Below are positions 1-11,108 of a stretch of 64,000 nt of DNA, one piece after another. Under the pieces are notes generated by a model. The model had not been told where the DNA came from. It searched no databases and saw only the letters and a list, made by a program, of their open reading frames with translations. How positions within the stretch are numbered: the first letter of the stretch is position 1; each line of letters opens with the position of its first letter. The stretch lies in NCBI GenBank assembly GCA_004194705.1, contig SADC01001238.1, forward strand, positions 133,796 to 197,795, given 5' to 3'. Position numbers and translations under genes: made by a program. This stretch comes from Ditylenchus dipsaci (Eukaryota > Nematoda > Chromadorea > Rhabditida > Anguinidae).

Positions 1-1048
1 CCAAAGTTGAGGTTGAGCCCTACTATTCTCCTAAATTTTTCTGCGACTCTAATTCAAATTTTAATACACTTTTTAATTGCTACTTTCACTATTATGGATT
101 TATGGCTAATGCTATTGCACACCAATTCTCTAAATGTCAGCAATATGCCCTGAAGTCATCAACCAGTGCCATACATTTGAAAATTCCTTTAAATTTTTTA
201 AATCAGCTCACTAACTGTGATCTGGCTACACAGTCTCCAAACTGTCAACCAACTAGTCGAACATTTGAATCGACCACTATAAGCATCAAAAAAGACTTGT
301 TGAATAACACTTTTCACATACTCTACGAAATATTTGAGCTTCAGCAGAATACTCTGCAGAGAATCAATGTCACTTGGAGCAGTGACACTGATTTTAAAAT
401 TCAATTTGTTGACAATTTTCGTGGTCAAATAACAATTCAACAAAAAGGAAATACAAGAATCTTGCTTGTCGAGTGCAAAGATTGTGGAGGAGACTGGATC
501 AAGTTGTCACAGGACTGTGAAAAACTTATTGCTAACTACTCCAACTCAGAAATAGACTTTGTTAGCTATTACGATAACGAACTTGTGGAAAAATGTTTAA
601 GAAACAGGATTTTTCACAGTCTTCTATATCTACTAGTTCAAGTACTATATCGACCACGACTTCTCAAACAACTACTTTGCAGACTTCTAGTAGCGCAACT
701 ATGGCTATTTTAAAAACCACGCTAACTTCTAATAGCTCTTCAACTACTTTAAGCCTAAATGAGCTTACTTCAAGTGTTTTACAGCAGCTATTTGACCCTT
801 TAACTTTACATTGCAATATTTCGACGCCATTCCCGAGTGGACTGAAAATGCAACAATGTATTGGATATTGTATAAAAGCAGATAACTGTGACAGTTTACA
901 GCTCAGCTCAGAAGAAGTAAATATATATCGCATTTTCTCAAATAGGCAGGCAGCCTCTTAGTTCAAAATCGTGTTTGTGACATTGTGTTTTTAATATATT
1001 TTTGCAAACTTCTCTCAGGCCTTTCACGACTCCTATTGCAGCCAGTAG
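1..1048 (+). CDS. 3' part of a secreted-type cysteine-rich, Ser/Thr-rich protein (5' end outside window)
   Basis: The frame is open from base 3 without a stop, so the gene enters from the left. I read three exons: to 560, 620-916 and 1019-1048 (stop TAG 1046-1048). The 59-nt intron 561-619 (GTTAGC...TTTTCACAG) and the 102-nt intron 917-1018 (GTAAAT...TTCTCTCAG) are both phase 0 and keep the frame. The first part has scattered cysteines (near residues FFCDS, FNCYF, FSKCQQ) and a CxxC. After the first intron comes a Ser/Thr-rich stretch (mucin-like linker), then a cysteine cluster (HCN, QQCIGYC, DNCDS) and a final DSYCSQ. This suggests an extracellular protein with disulphide modules, but I do not recognise the family. 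Function is unknown. If the second intron is wrong, the protein ends at 961 instead. Confidence 0.55.
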
Positions 1049-1192
1049 AATGCGCTTTAAAGGACCATGAAACTTAATAAGCACAGCAATTTGGATATTT
1101 TGAATTCGCGCGGGACCACCCTGATTTTGTCAATAATGTTTTTGAATTAATTCGAATTAGGAGGGTGCTTGCCTATTAGAGAGAGTACGATA

Positions 1193-1780
1193 TTTTGGCT
1201 GGTCGTTACTACTCATTTGCGCAAAACTCATTTTCGCAAATTTTTTGAAGTTACAGGTTCGAATCCCGGTGGTAGCAGAAATCATTTTTTCTTCACTGAA
1301 ATAACTTTGACGGTATCATATCCTATTCGGAATCGTGTCTTGAACACGATTTAAAATAGAAACCCCAGTTTCCCTGAAACCCTAAACCCTCTAAAAATTT
1401 GAAAAAATCCACTTTCGGTTTTCAGGATTTTTTCGTAATGCTCGTCAAAAGTTGCTCGAGAAAGGTGCAAAAGTTTTCTTAAAAAGTGCCCGCAACACCG
1501 AGACCAATTAGCTTTTGCACTCAGAGAGTTTTTTCTATAGAGTAGATCCAAAATATCGGATTCTAGAGGTGGATGCCTACTCAAAAGAAGTACTAGGTGG
1601 ACCTCCTATCCATTGGATAGTATCCAACCTGAGGTTTGCGGGTTTTATAAAAACTAGTTTATGGTTGTTATTCAAGAAAAAATAATTTCTGCTACCACCT
1701 GGATTCGAGCCTGTAACTTTAAAAAATTTGCGCAAATGAGTTTCGCGCAAATGAGTAGTAATCTTTAAGGTGGTGGCAAG
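1193..1780. repeat. Foldback element with tRNA-like B boxes in both arms
   Basis: About 90 bases near 1206-1293 recur inverted at 1675-1764, with a loop of roughly 380 bases. Each arm carries a GGTTCGAATCC-like sequence (1256-1266; inverted at 1701-1711 with one change), the internal B box of RNA polymerase III promoters, followed by a CGGTGG-type stem. The arms look tRNA-derived, but no complete cloverleaf folds. The ORFs on both strands here are by-products of the repeat. Confidence 0.7.
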
Positions 1781-2036
1781 AAACGAGATGCATACATGAT
1801 TCTAAGAGTAGACACTCGCATTGATGTTTGTAACTTGAGTGCATGCAGTACTTAATTTTTTTACTAAAACTTCAAACACCCCTGTTCTTCAATACAAAAT
1901 TCTACACAATCACGTACCAGAGTAACAAACAGTAATATGAGTGTCAACAACATAAACAAAGACTGAATATAACATTTTTCAAAGCTTTTTTTTAGAAGAC
2001 AGAAAAAGAGTTTACAAAAGTCCATTGTAAATCTGA

Positions 2037-2261
2037 GTGTTTATGGTACAAAATATGTTTTCCAAAAGCCACTTGCAAAGACAGAACAACATTGCTGTAG
2101 TTTGGGAATTATTTTTCACATTTTTTATCGCACAATTCAGATGCTCAATGTTCCAGCCAGAAGACTGCAATAAGCCATCCTGTAATAGGTTTTGTGTTAA
2201 CAAATACTACAGCCATGATTATATTCGTTCTCGATGTGGAGCTACTTGTGCAATGTGTTAA
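2037..2261 (+). CDS. Small ShKT-like cysteine-rich protein, possibly one exon of a longer gene
   Basis: The ORF encodes 74 residues. Its C-terminal half follows the second half of a ShKT domain: RFC then a Tyr-rich spacer, and a final CGATCAMC with C-x3-C-x2-C spacing. ShKT modules are disulphide-rich and very common in nematode secreted proteins. A hydrophobic stretch (VVWELFFTFFIAQF) precedes it and could be a signal peptide if translation starts at an internal Met. Alternatively, CACAATTCAG just upstream of the cysteine part is a splice acceptor and the hydrophobic part is intron. The first half of the domain is shorter than usual. A decayed relative lies at 16.1 kb. This is family resemblance by motif only; no target or activity can be inferred. 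Confidence 0.45.
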   Translation: MFMVQNMFSKSHLQRQNNIAVVWELFFTFFIAQFRCSMFQPEDCNKPSCNRFCVNKYYSHDYIRSRCGATCAMC

Positions 2262-3223
2262 TGCCATGCGACATATCGACAATGCTCAGTCGTACTAAGG
2301 GTCTTTTTCTTCAAATTATAGATGTGTACATTATGCTAAAGACCTAAACAAAACTGCTGATATTTTTTCGAAAAACAACCTGCACAAAGCTATATCAATA
2401 ATGCTATATAAACATGGATCCCAAACATTATTTAAAGATTTGTCCATTATTTGGGAACTCAAATCTTTGAGAATTTTTTATAAAGATTTTTGAGATTTCA
2501 TGTCAAAATCTTCATTTTTGGTACAACTGAATGCATCATAAAAACCTCTTAAAACATGCTAATGAATTGGTGTCTTTTCCAAGGCCCCAAGCCGAACAAG
2601 TGCTAAAAATGTTTATCTAAAATCAGTCTGTCCGACAATTTCTGTCCGACAATTTTTTTTCTGTTTCTTTCACGTTGAAGTGAAGAATGGAAAGAAAAAT
2701 TTTCAAAACATTTCTTTTTGACTATAATTATGCTCTATAGTCGTTTTTCCAGTTCCTATTGCCATTTTGATGCAAAAAAGAAGATCTGCACTTAAAACTC
2801 TAAAAATAAAAAAGATTTTAGGTACCAAAAAAATCTTTTTAAAGGGTACGATTCCCATCCTTGGTTCAAGTCCCTGTCCAGTTGAAAAAAGTGATTAAGA
2901 TGATTCTGAACGAGTTTGGCCGTCTGATCAACATTTTCGATTTTTTTGTCACCTCTTTTTTAAAGGGGCATACCAGAGCGTTACACGGAGAAAACTCGGT
3001 CGTCCGTCGGCCGGCCGTCCGTTAGTCCCATTTTTCAGCGTTCTCCGGACGGAGACGAGGACGAGACGGGCCCGGAAGGCATCGCGGTCACTATGCCCGT
3101 GAACGATTGAGAGTTACTTATAATGGCTAATATTATTAAGAAGGAATCAGAAGATGATTTTTTATATCATATACAAAAAAGTCAAATTTTTATTTTCTAA
3201 ATTTAAGATAATTTATTAAATTA
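2262..3223. other. Intergenic stretch with a GC-rich TTAA-type element end
   Basis: I see no convincing gene. At 2960-2963 a TTAA is followed by AGGGGCATAC, a terminus also found near 9196-9208 (TTAA) and 21953 (TTCA instead). The following ~140 bases are strikingly GC-rich (GTCCGTCGGCCGGCCGTCCG) in AT-rich surroundings and end near CACTATGCCC (about 3097), which resembles the opposite terminus. Around 2800-2880 there is a fragment related to the CAGGGATG elements described below (GATTCCCATCC) and a tRNA-B-box-like GGTTCAAGTCC. Confidence 0.4.
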
Positions 3224-6200
3224 TTATTTGTTAAAATTGTTTAACATCAGTAATCGGAGTTTTAGAATCAGCGATCCCGATAGTCTTGTCTCTGATGTTA
3301 AGGCTAAGCAGTGATTTTTCATAAACTGAATATTCGTCTCTAGCACATGAATGTATTTAGAAAAGTGTGCTGCCAAATAGCAAAAGTCGGATGATTTCTA
3401 AAAATTCTGTTTTGAGTTTATATATTGTTCTACTTTAAACTGACCTTATAGACAACGTAATCGGCTGCCGAAATGACTAGTTGTTTGTTAGCAGTGGAAG
3501 TTGTATTGCTTTCTCCGCCAATGTTGAAAACTAATTTAGCTGCTTTGCTAGTGTCACAATCCACTTTGTAATAGCCACTATCAGAGTCATAGACAGCATA
3601 AGTGGCATTCACAAGCCAAGGCTCAAGGGATGCGGGCAAATACATGCTACTTGCATATTGATCTATGATTATAGTCTTGTTGAGACCCAGCGTTTGTTTA
3701 TTCTCATTAAGAGTCATTTCGACTGAAGAAACATGAAAGCTGTAAGAACTATAGTCGGTTTCGACTCGTGGAACATATATCCAGTTAGATTCACAATTCT
3801 CACTATCAACAGCTCCGACAGTGGCCGCAGAAGAACCATTTCCAGATCTATTGCTGTAAGAATTTTTTAGACTGTTTTATTTATTAGCTCGATTGATAAC
3901 TGGTGTAACGAAAATTCGGGAACAACTTCTGAGCTCGATTTCGGAAACAAAACTCCGTTATGAAAATTATCCAAATCATAAGTTTTGTAGCTCTGTTTCT
4001 CTTTTTTCGAATTTTGTTCAGAACGAATAGTTTTAAAATCTGAGTGTTGAGATACGACTTTTTGAAAAAATCATTTGCCTTAAAAAATCACCAAAATCCA
4101 AAAAATTGGAAAAACTTGGATTCCGGTCACTTTTTAACACTCAAATGGCCAACAACTTACGAACAACTCGGATTTAAACTTTTAAATGTTTTTCGCTATG
4201 ATCACTACTCACCACCTATGACAAATAACCATGAAATATCAAGCTCATTTTGCATCTCACTTAAAAAATTCCACTTTTTTCGTGATAGGCTACCGTAGTT
4301 TTTCGACACCCATCATACCCCATATCGACCATAGCTCGAAAAATTTCTCGTCGGACACAAGGATAAAAGTATAGGAGGCCAATTTCTAGGCGAAAAACAC
4401 TTAGAAAGCTCGTGATTTGACCATATTTCTCACGTACGGGAGCCGGAGTGTTAAACTACTTTTTTTGCTCAACACGATAAAAAAAAACATTTCTGAACAC
4501 TTTCGAACACTAAAAATCACGATTTTCCACATAAAAATAAGAGCAGGACCTTTGATATGACGTACACTGAAATAACTTGCATATGTTACAACTTACACAT
4601 TATCCACAGCGTGTATGTTATATCCGAGGTTTACTGTAAATTTGAACTAGGACTTTTTTAGATGATATAAGAATTAAAAAAGCAAGATAAAATGGAATTT
4701 TTCATTGGACACTTTCATTTTTTTTTAATTTTTTTTGAGTATTTCGTACGAAGAGTGATTCAAAAAAGATTCAATGCCTAAAAAGCTGCTTCAAATCGAG
4801 AAAGGTGTTCTGATGGTTTTCGTTGCTTCCTTTGCAGAATTTTACGCTGAACACGATAGTGGAATTAGTTTTTCAAATAAAATTTAAAGTCATTTAAAGA
4901 TCCAGACAATATCAAATTTGCAAAATAATGAAAACAAACAAGAGAAGCCCTTGAAAGAAGTTAAAAAAATCAGCGATCTGGTATTTTACAATTTCGCAAA
5001 TTTTAAATTTCCTGCATCACCCAATTTTTTTATTATAATTACAAAAACTAAAATCACCATCTGCCTTACTTGTGTTTAAGGAACCTTTTCGAACCACAAG
5101 CATTTTTCATTTAATTAAATTATTTACGAGATGACATTGTTTCAAAGTTAACAAGTTTAAAACAAACTTGTTTGTCCAAATGGTAATAACAGGCTCGTCC
5201 AAAGCAGTAGCCAATTGGTTTAAGACCGAAGTAAGGTTGCTTGAAGCTGAGTTGGAGATTGATGGAGCCAAACCAAGTAATCCATCAAAAGAAAAATAAG
5301 ATAGAAAAGAACCGACTGTGTCAAGCAATCCAAAGTCAACTTTGCTTATCACATTGTCTCCTAGCTGTAAAATGTTATTAAAATCTATGCATAATTTTAT
5401 TATCAATAATACTGTCAGAATGTCATTTGCCAGATGACCATTGCCAAACCAAGACGTGAAGTTATTACTCAGATCAGTAAATGTGGAGGATTGACTGAAA
5501 AACGTAATTTTATTTTAGAAAACGAAAAAAAATTGTTCCTCTAACACGGGAAAGGCGGACTGTAAGAGTTGTTTACCTGGAGGTTTTGAGACCCGCTAAG
5601 CACGAATATCACAAAATCGGACATTCTAACTAGAGTGCAATGCTCTCAAAAAGCCCAATTTTCCCGACGACTCATTTAGACCAGTCATGGTTTTCTTTAA
5701 GCGGGTGAGCAGTGAATTTATTCAGTGCAGCAGTTTCTTTTATGCTCAATTAAAATCCCTCTGTCCAAACTTTCTAATGGTATGCCGTATGCTCACATAC
5801 GAGAAAATTATCATGGATAAAAAATTAAAAAAACTTAAAAATGCCTTTTTAAAACTGTACAATTTTACAAAAAATATAGCAAAATTTCTGCTCAGACGCT
5901 GTTTAGTCTTAATACGTACTTCAGATTCGAATCAGCATAGAAAATGGCACCTGAAAGTGCTTTGAAGCCCTGTCTATAAGGTACGGCTAGGGTCGGAGAG
6001 AGAGTTAAAGGAGGGGGAAAAGCCATTTAGGTTTGAAAAAGTGGCTTCCAAGTGGCGTAAGCGTTTGTGTTTTTTGGCCCAAGTTGCCCAAGGTTCGATT
6101 CCAAGTGATGGCATGCTATTTAATTTGGCTTGTTTGACCAGTTTTAGAGGTAATTAGACTTTTTTGACGCCATATTAGGAATCGTAAAAGCCCAAGTGCC

Positions 6201-9200
6201 CGCCCCCTCCAAAGAGTATTTTTCTCTAAGCGCACTATTTTAGGTTCCCTTGATTTTTTAAAGTTTTCTTTTTTGAAATGTGTGGCGCGCTAACTTAGGC
6301 TTAGGTTTAAGCTTAGGCTTAGGCTTTTATTTTTAGGCGAAAATAAAAAAACTTGACTTAGAGAAAAATAATCTTTGGAGGAGGGGGGGGGGGCGTTCAC
6401 TTGGGATGTTGTCATTCGGAATCAGCGACCGCAATCACCCCTACATATTGGTTAAACAAGCCGAAATAAATAGCGTGCACTACGAGGGATAGAACCCGTG
6501 CACCCTTTCATGACCATAGAGCACAAACGTTCACGCAATGCGCCACCTAAGCCACTTTTCAAACCTAAATGGCACGTTCTATACTCCGGCAAACCGTTTG
6601 CTTCAAACCCTTTGCAGCAAACGGTTTGACAAGTTTGCTGCAAACTGTGGTTTGTAGCAAACCGTTTGTTCGAAGCGTTCAAACCGTTTGTTCAAACCGT
6701 TTAAACCGTTTGAACAAACCGTTTAAACGGTTTGCTTCAAACCGTTTGATCAAAGGGACAAGGCAGTTTTTTGTTGACTTTTTTCTGCCTATTCTTTTCA
6801 ACTCACTTTTGCATAGTTATTTCGCTCTCTGTACTGATTAATTGCCCATAGTTTATTAGATGTTATACTCCAAGCTTATGGTATCTTAGGTACTAAGGCG
6901 TGGGTATCTAGGAGTTGGAACCCAGGCGTGAGTACCTAGGTAGGAGTACCGAGGTGGTGGTACCCAGGTGGTGTTACTCAGATAAGAGGTACCGAGGTAG
7001 GCGTACCCAGGAGACGGACCACCTAAATTCACCCAAAAGTACCTAAAACTTCAAACCACCGGAAACACCCAGGTGTTGGTACTCAGGTGGTGGTCCTCAG
7101 GCAGCTGTTTCTGGGTGATGCTACATCGGTGGTGGTCCACACGTAGTGGTATTCTGAGGCGTGAGGCATTAACTGGATTTATCCACACCGAATTGGTCCA
7201 GACACGAATTCGCCCAGACTTTTCAAATTCGTGCATTTTGAAAATTTTTGCATGAATTCAAATTTTTAGTCTGTTGATTTTACCAAAATTAATTATTGCC
7301 CAAAACTCAAAAAATACTCGAGAATACGGCATTTTACCACTGTCAAACCATCTTCAGCGTGCTTGAATTAGTCCAGAAAACAGGTTTTGAAACCCGAAAA
7401 AGTAAAAAAAAATTTGCTCCAAGTGGTCGACCACTTGGTTTGGTTGGTTCAGACTAAAAAATTTGAATTCCCGCAAAATTTTTATTTGGAGCATTTTTAT
7501 TTTTATTTTTAGCTTTGGACGGTTTCGGGTGGTTCTGGTTGTTTGTGCGTGTTTTGGGTGACTTGAGGTGGTTTTGAGTGGTTTGCGGTGGTTCGGACAC
7601 AATCTTAAAAAATTCGAAAAAAAAAACGTAAAAAAGTGCCTTGGTCCCCCCTGTTGTTAAAAGGTTTGTTTTATGAAAGTGGCAAACCTTTTTCTCGAGA
7701 AAAATGGTTTGTAGCAAAAAGTTTAGATAGTTTGCTGCAAACTCTTGGTTTGATCAAACGGTTTAGAAGGTTTGCTACAAACTGTTTGAAGCAAACCGTT
7801 TAAAGGCTCCGGCAAACGGTTTGCCCAAACGGTTTGCCGGGGTATAGAAAGTGCCAATAGCTTTTCCCCCTCCTTTAACTGTAGATTTTCTTTTCACCTT
7901 TTTTCCCACCTTTCGTCTGTTACAGTGAAAACTTCCCAATAACGTAAGCTCCGATTAACGTGAAATCCTGATTAACGTTGGTTTGTTTTGTTAAAAATCC
8001 TTCAAACGGACCTCCCCATTAACGTAACTCTCATTAACGTGAAACTATCATTAAAAAAGTGAGGGGGAGTTAGGTTTTTGGCCAAACTTTTTTTTGAACC
8101 AATACTTTGTTTCAGCCAAAAAATTTCAACCAGCCTTGGCGTTCCGCCAGTCGGACTTTGGCCAATCCTTTGTTTCAGCCAATCCGGTTTTGGCCAATAT
8201 AATGATTCTGTCAATCGGGTTTTAGCCAATCTTTTACTTCTGCCAATCGGCTTTTGGTCAACCCTTTGGTTTTGCCAACAGGGTTTTGGTCAATCCTTTA
8301 GTTCAGCCAATAGGGTTTAAAAATCTTGGGCGGGTACCTCTTGGCTAAGTGGATATCCACCTGGACGACCTGAAAATAAAAAAGTCAGCCAAATTGAAAA
8401 TTAAATGATCCTATCATACAGAAAATTGAATAAAATCCTGTTTTACAGGACTAAAATTTCGGTTTTACTCACACATATATATCAAAAACTGTGATTGGTA
8501 CTATGTACCTGAATGTGTACTACCTAAGTGGCCTAAAAAATCAAATCGTTTTTAAATAAAAAAAACATATCGTTTTATCATACATAAAATCGTCAAAAAA
8601 TTCGCGTATGATAGGATTGTTTTTCAGTTAGGAAAAATGGCTTGTTTTAGATTTTAATAAAAAAAATTCAGGTACTCCAAGTTTATATCCACCTAAGGTA
8701 CCCACTCCGGATTTTGGAATTTAAGTGGGGAAAATCACAGTTTTCGTCCTAATAAACCTAGTTCCCCACACAAATTTGAGTAAGGAAAAGTGGTTTATTT
8801 TTAATTTTATCTAAATTTTTATTTTTTCGACCAGCCAGGTTTGAGATCCATCTGCCCGAGGGGTAGTTACCCTAGATATTTGGAAATGTGTAGGTAAAAG
8901 CCTAATTTAGTCTAACAAACAAAAACGAACTTGATTGGCTCAAGTATAATATTGGCCGAAACCCTATTGCTGAACTAAAGGATTGACCAAAACCTTATTG
9001 GCAGGACTAAAAGATTGGCCAAAACCCGATTGACAGAATCATTATATTGGCCAAAACAGGATTGGCTGAAACAAAGGATAAACAAAGTCCGACTGGCGGA
9101 ACGCAAAGGCTGGTTGAAAAGATTATTTGCCATAATCAAATTTGTCTTGTGTCGAAGTTTGGCCAAAAAACTATTGGCCAACTCCCACCTCAACATTAAA

Positions 9201-9975
9201 GGGACATACTCGTTGCCGATGGGAATATTTTGAAAGGCGAGTAAGGCGAAATTCAAACGAGAATTAATTTGACAAAATTTTGGAAAAGTCGAGGAAAATT
9301 ATACCTCCAGATTATTTTACCTTTTTGTCTTTACCTTTTTTAACTTTTTGTTTTTAGAACTTATGTCAATAAAAAATATTATTTTGTGAAAATCTCTTAT
9401 TAACGTAAAGAAGGATATTAAACAAAAAGCTGTGATCTCGATAGCGTAAAACTCTGACTAGCGTGAACTCCCATTAACGTAACTCTGAGGCCGGTCCCTT
9501 GGAGTTAAATTAATGAGAGCTTTGACTGTAGTTCATTACAATTACTGACCTTGAACTGAAAGTGTTTTTAGCTGGCAAATCTTGACTGACACTGCTCAGG
9601 TTTGCCTTTGAATCTATAAGGATCAAATTTTCATTCCAAAAAAAGTCAGTTTCCACGATAAAAGTCTGAGCTAAAATAAAGTCTTTTATTTACTGATTAA
9701 TTTGAATATAAACAGTTACCAGGTGTTCCGACAGAGATATTTGCTACAGATGAAAAATAAACATTTTCTGTTGTCAATATTCCCTGGCTTCTAGAACGGT
9801 AAGCTTGAAGGCCAATCCTTTTTTTCAATTGTGCCTGATGGCGCTTGTAATAATGAGAATATTCTGGTGATCCCGGGTAAAGTTTGTGATTCACAGTTGT
9901 GATAGTGTGCACCACTGCCTGGCTAACTGAGAACAGTCCCAACAATACAAAACAGAAACTTGTTAAAAACGTCAT
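3224..9975 (-). CDS. Pepsin-like (A1 family) aspartic-protease homologue with altered active site, 6 exons
   Basis: Exons on the minus strand: 9720-9975, 9550-9670, 5413-5494, 5168-5364, 3445-3853, 3224-3397. All junctions are GT-AG with compatible phases; total 1239 nt, 412 residues, a normal pepsin-family length. Residues 1-20 form a signal peptide (hydrophobic core CFVLLGLF, ending SVSQA); a propeptide follows, then the domain start NVYFSSVANISVGTP. The body shows the fold: FDGLLGLAPS, TVGAVDSENC, SGYYKVDCD, KLVFNIGG, ISAADYV. The first active-site motif, normally DTG, is DFF (Asp 94) and the second is DQY (Asp 283). Both Asp are present but the Thr and Gly are gone, so normal catalysis is unlikely. 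It is probably secreted. The C-terminus after NHCLA runs out of frame relative to the paralogue at 44-47 kb (one base missing), giving a different tail. Intron 2 is 4 kb and filled with mobile elements. Confidence 0.8.
6025..6570. mobile_element. tRNA-derived foldback element nested in the TTAA element
   Basis: The left arm starts TTTAGGTTTGAAAAAGTGGC and the right arm is its inverse, ending GCCACTTTTCAAACCTAAA. Each arm has a GGTTCGATTCC-like B box and a degenerate A box (AGTGGCGTAAGCG; inverse CGTTCACGCAATGCGCCACC). The uninterrupted sequence survives in the opposite arm of the host element (around 7845-7865, AAGCTATTGGCAC inverted), which shows this is a later insertion. Same family as 25448-25758. 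Confidence 0.75.
6292..6340 (+). repeat. Short degenerate TTAGGC tract
   Basis: About four TTAGGC units interspersed with variants (TTAGG, TTTAAGC). TTAGGC is the telomere repeat of many nematodes. The tract is short and interstitial, inside the loop of the foldback above, so it is not a chromosome end. Confidence 0.6.
6885..7160 (+). repeat. Degenerate tandem repeat (GGTACCCAGGTGGTG-like units)
   Basis: Irregular repetition of units such as GGTACCCAGGTGG, GAGTACCTAGG and GGTACCGAGG. It lies in the loop of the TTAA element. A similar GGTGGTT-rich segment follows at 7510-7605. Confidence 0.7.
7924..9528. mobile_element. TA-flanked inverted-repeat element (Tc1/mariner/pogo-type ends)
   Basis: The left end reads CAGTGAAAACTTCCCAATAA and the right end inverts to CAGTCAAAGCTCTCATTAA, each next to TA (7922-7923; 9529-9530). 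ATTAACGT motifs repeat near both ends. The interior carries the nested foldback 8057-9193. No transposase is present. It lies in intron 2 of the protease homologue. Confidence 0.55.
8057..9193. mobile_element. Nested foldback with GGTTTTGGCCAATC repeats in both arms
   Basis: The arms (about 8060-8320 and 8950-9190) are inverted copies made of irregular repeats of CCAATC(G)GGTTTTGGCCAA. Flanks CATTAAAA (8049-8056) and CATTAAAG (9194-9201) look like a target duplication with one mismatch. The ORFs called on both strands are shadows of the repeat. Confidence 0.6.
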
Positions 9976-10690
9976 CTTTTTTTAATATTTAATTTAATAT
10001 TTGAATATTATAAATTTTAATCAATCGTTCAGAAAAACACTTTTTCTAATGCAATTATCAACATCGTATTTATACAGTTGTGTACCAATGACAAGTAATC
10101 AGACTTTTCTTAACTTCATTTTTTATAACGAACAAAGTCTCCGTTAATGTTTTATCGAATTTACAAACTACAAATGACGAATTAGGACAAATTCTTATAA
10201 AATTATTATAATCCTTCTGGAGGACTGGCTTATTAGGCTGAGAAATTGAGAAAATTCCGAAAAGACAAAAAGCTATTTAAAGTTTCAAAGCTTCTGTTGG
10301 GCTACATATATATATATAAATTCAAATTATTTAACTGAAAAAATTTGGTTAGAAAACTAATAATTAATGTGTAAAAAGATACTTATAATAATCAAAACAA
10401 ATTCGCCCTTTTTTATTTTCATTTTTTTTCAGTGACAGCCAAAAAGCACATTCATGTTTTTATCAGCTTTGCAACCACAAATGACAAATTTCTCTAAAGA
10501 TTATTATTTTTCTTTTTGATAGCATGAAATAGACGAAAAAGTATCGCATCACTTTTTAGACCTTTGTTTATTAGCATGCTTCGGTCGTTCTGTGTTAATA
10601 TTTTTATGCCGACTTTGTACGATATCTTCCTAGTCTAGCTATAATATAAGTCTAGTTATTTCGAAGCAAACTCACAGTGTTAGTTTAATC
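9976..10690. other. AT-rich intergenic DNA upstream of the protease homologue
   Basis: This is the presumed promoter side of the minus-strand protease gene. It is very AT-rich (TTTAATATTTAATTTAATATTTG just upstream of the ATG) with a short TA microsatellite near 10308. I see no further gene or repeat. Confidence 0.4.
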
Positions 10691-11108
10691 ACGAATTATC
10701 TTTTTCAAGTCAAAGTCAAGCCACTGCATCTCTGAAGCTAGCGTCTCAGTCGTCCGCATGGTTTTGTCCTCCGCCTCAAGTCACATCTTCTTCTTTGTGC
10801 CGGTGAAAGAGGTAATTGGTTGTTCAGATTCAGTTTCAGCTACCAGATAAAGGGGATCGACCCCACCCCTCTAGTGCTGCTGTGAGGGATCCTCATAGCA
10901 GAAAAATAAGAAACATGCCTGGGGTGATCCGATAGCCCAACTGGTAAGTGCACCGATTTGCAAGAAGAATATCGAGTGATCGCATTTTCTCAGAGCTGTA
11001 CAAAGCCACTAGCTTAATTTTTTTAACAAAAAAGCATTTGGCCGTGGGTGCCGGTTTTGCAAAGGATCGCTCTTTTTGATTTTTCCCCAAAATCAATCTT
11101 TTTAGCGT

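Larger units (their letters stand above)
6009..7874. mobile_element. TTAA-flanked long inverted-repeat element (piggyBac-type insertion signature)
   Basis: Ends read AGGAGGGGGAAAAGC and its inverse, immediately flanked by TTAA at 6005-6008 and 7875-7878. The inner arms consist of many copies of CAAACCGTTTG in both orientations (6585-6755 and 7700-7840). The arm sequence is interrupted by the tRNA-like foldback at 6025-6570. It lies in intron 2 of the aspartic-protease homologue and contains no transposase, so it is non-autonomous. Confidence 0.75.

Noticed and set aside
7051..9256. ORF pairs on opposite strands (for example 8002-8320, 8975-9256)
   Set aside because: They mirror each other because they lie in the two arms of an inverted repeat; there is no domain, no conserved frame and no splice context.
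10911..11050. Possible tRNA gene (TAGCCCAACTGGTAAGTGC)
   Set aside because: An A-box-like stretch is present but no matching acceptor stem, T-arm or cloverleaf; treated as tRNA-derived debris.
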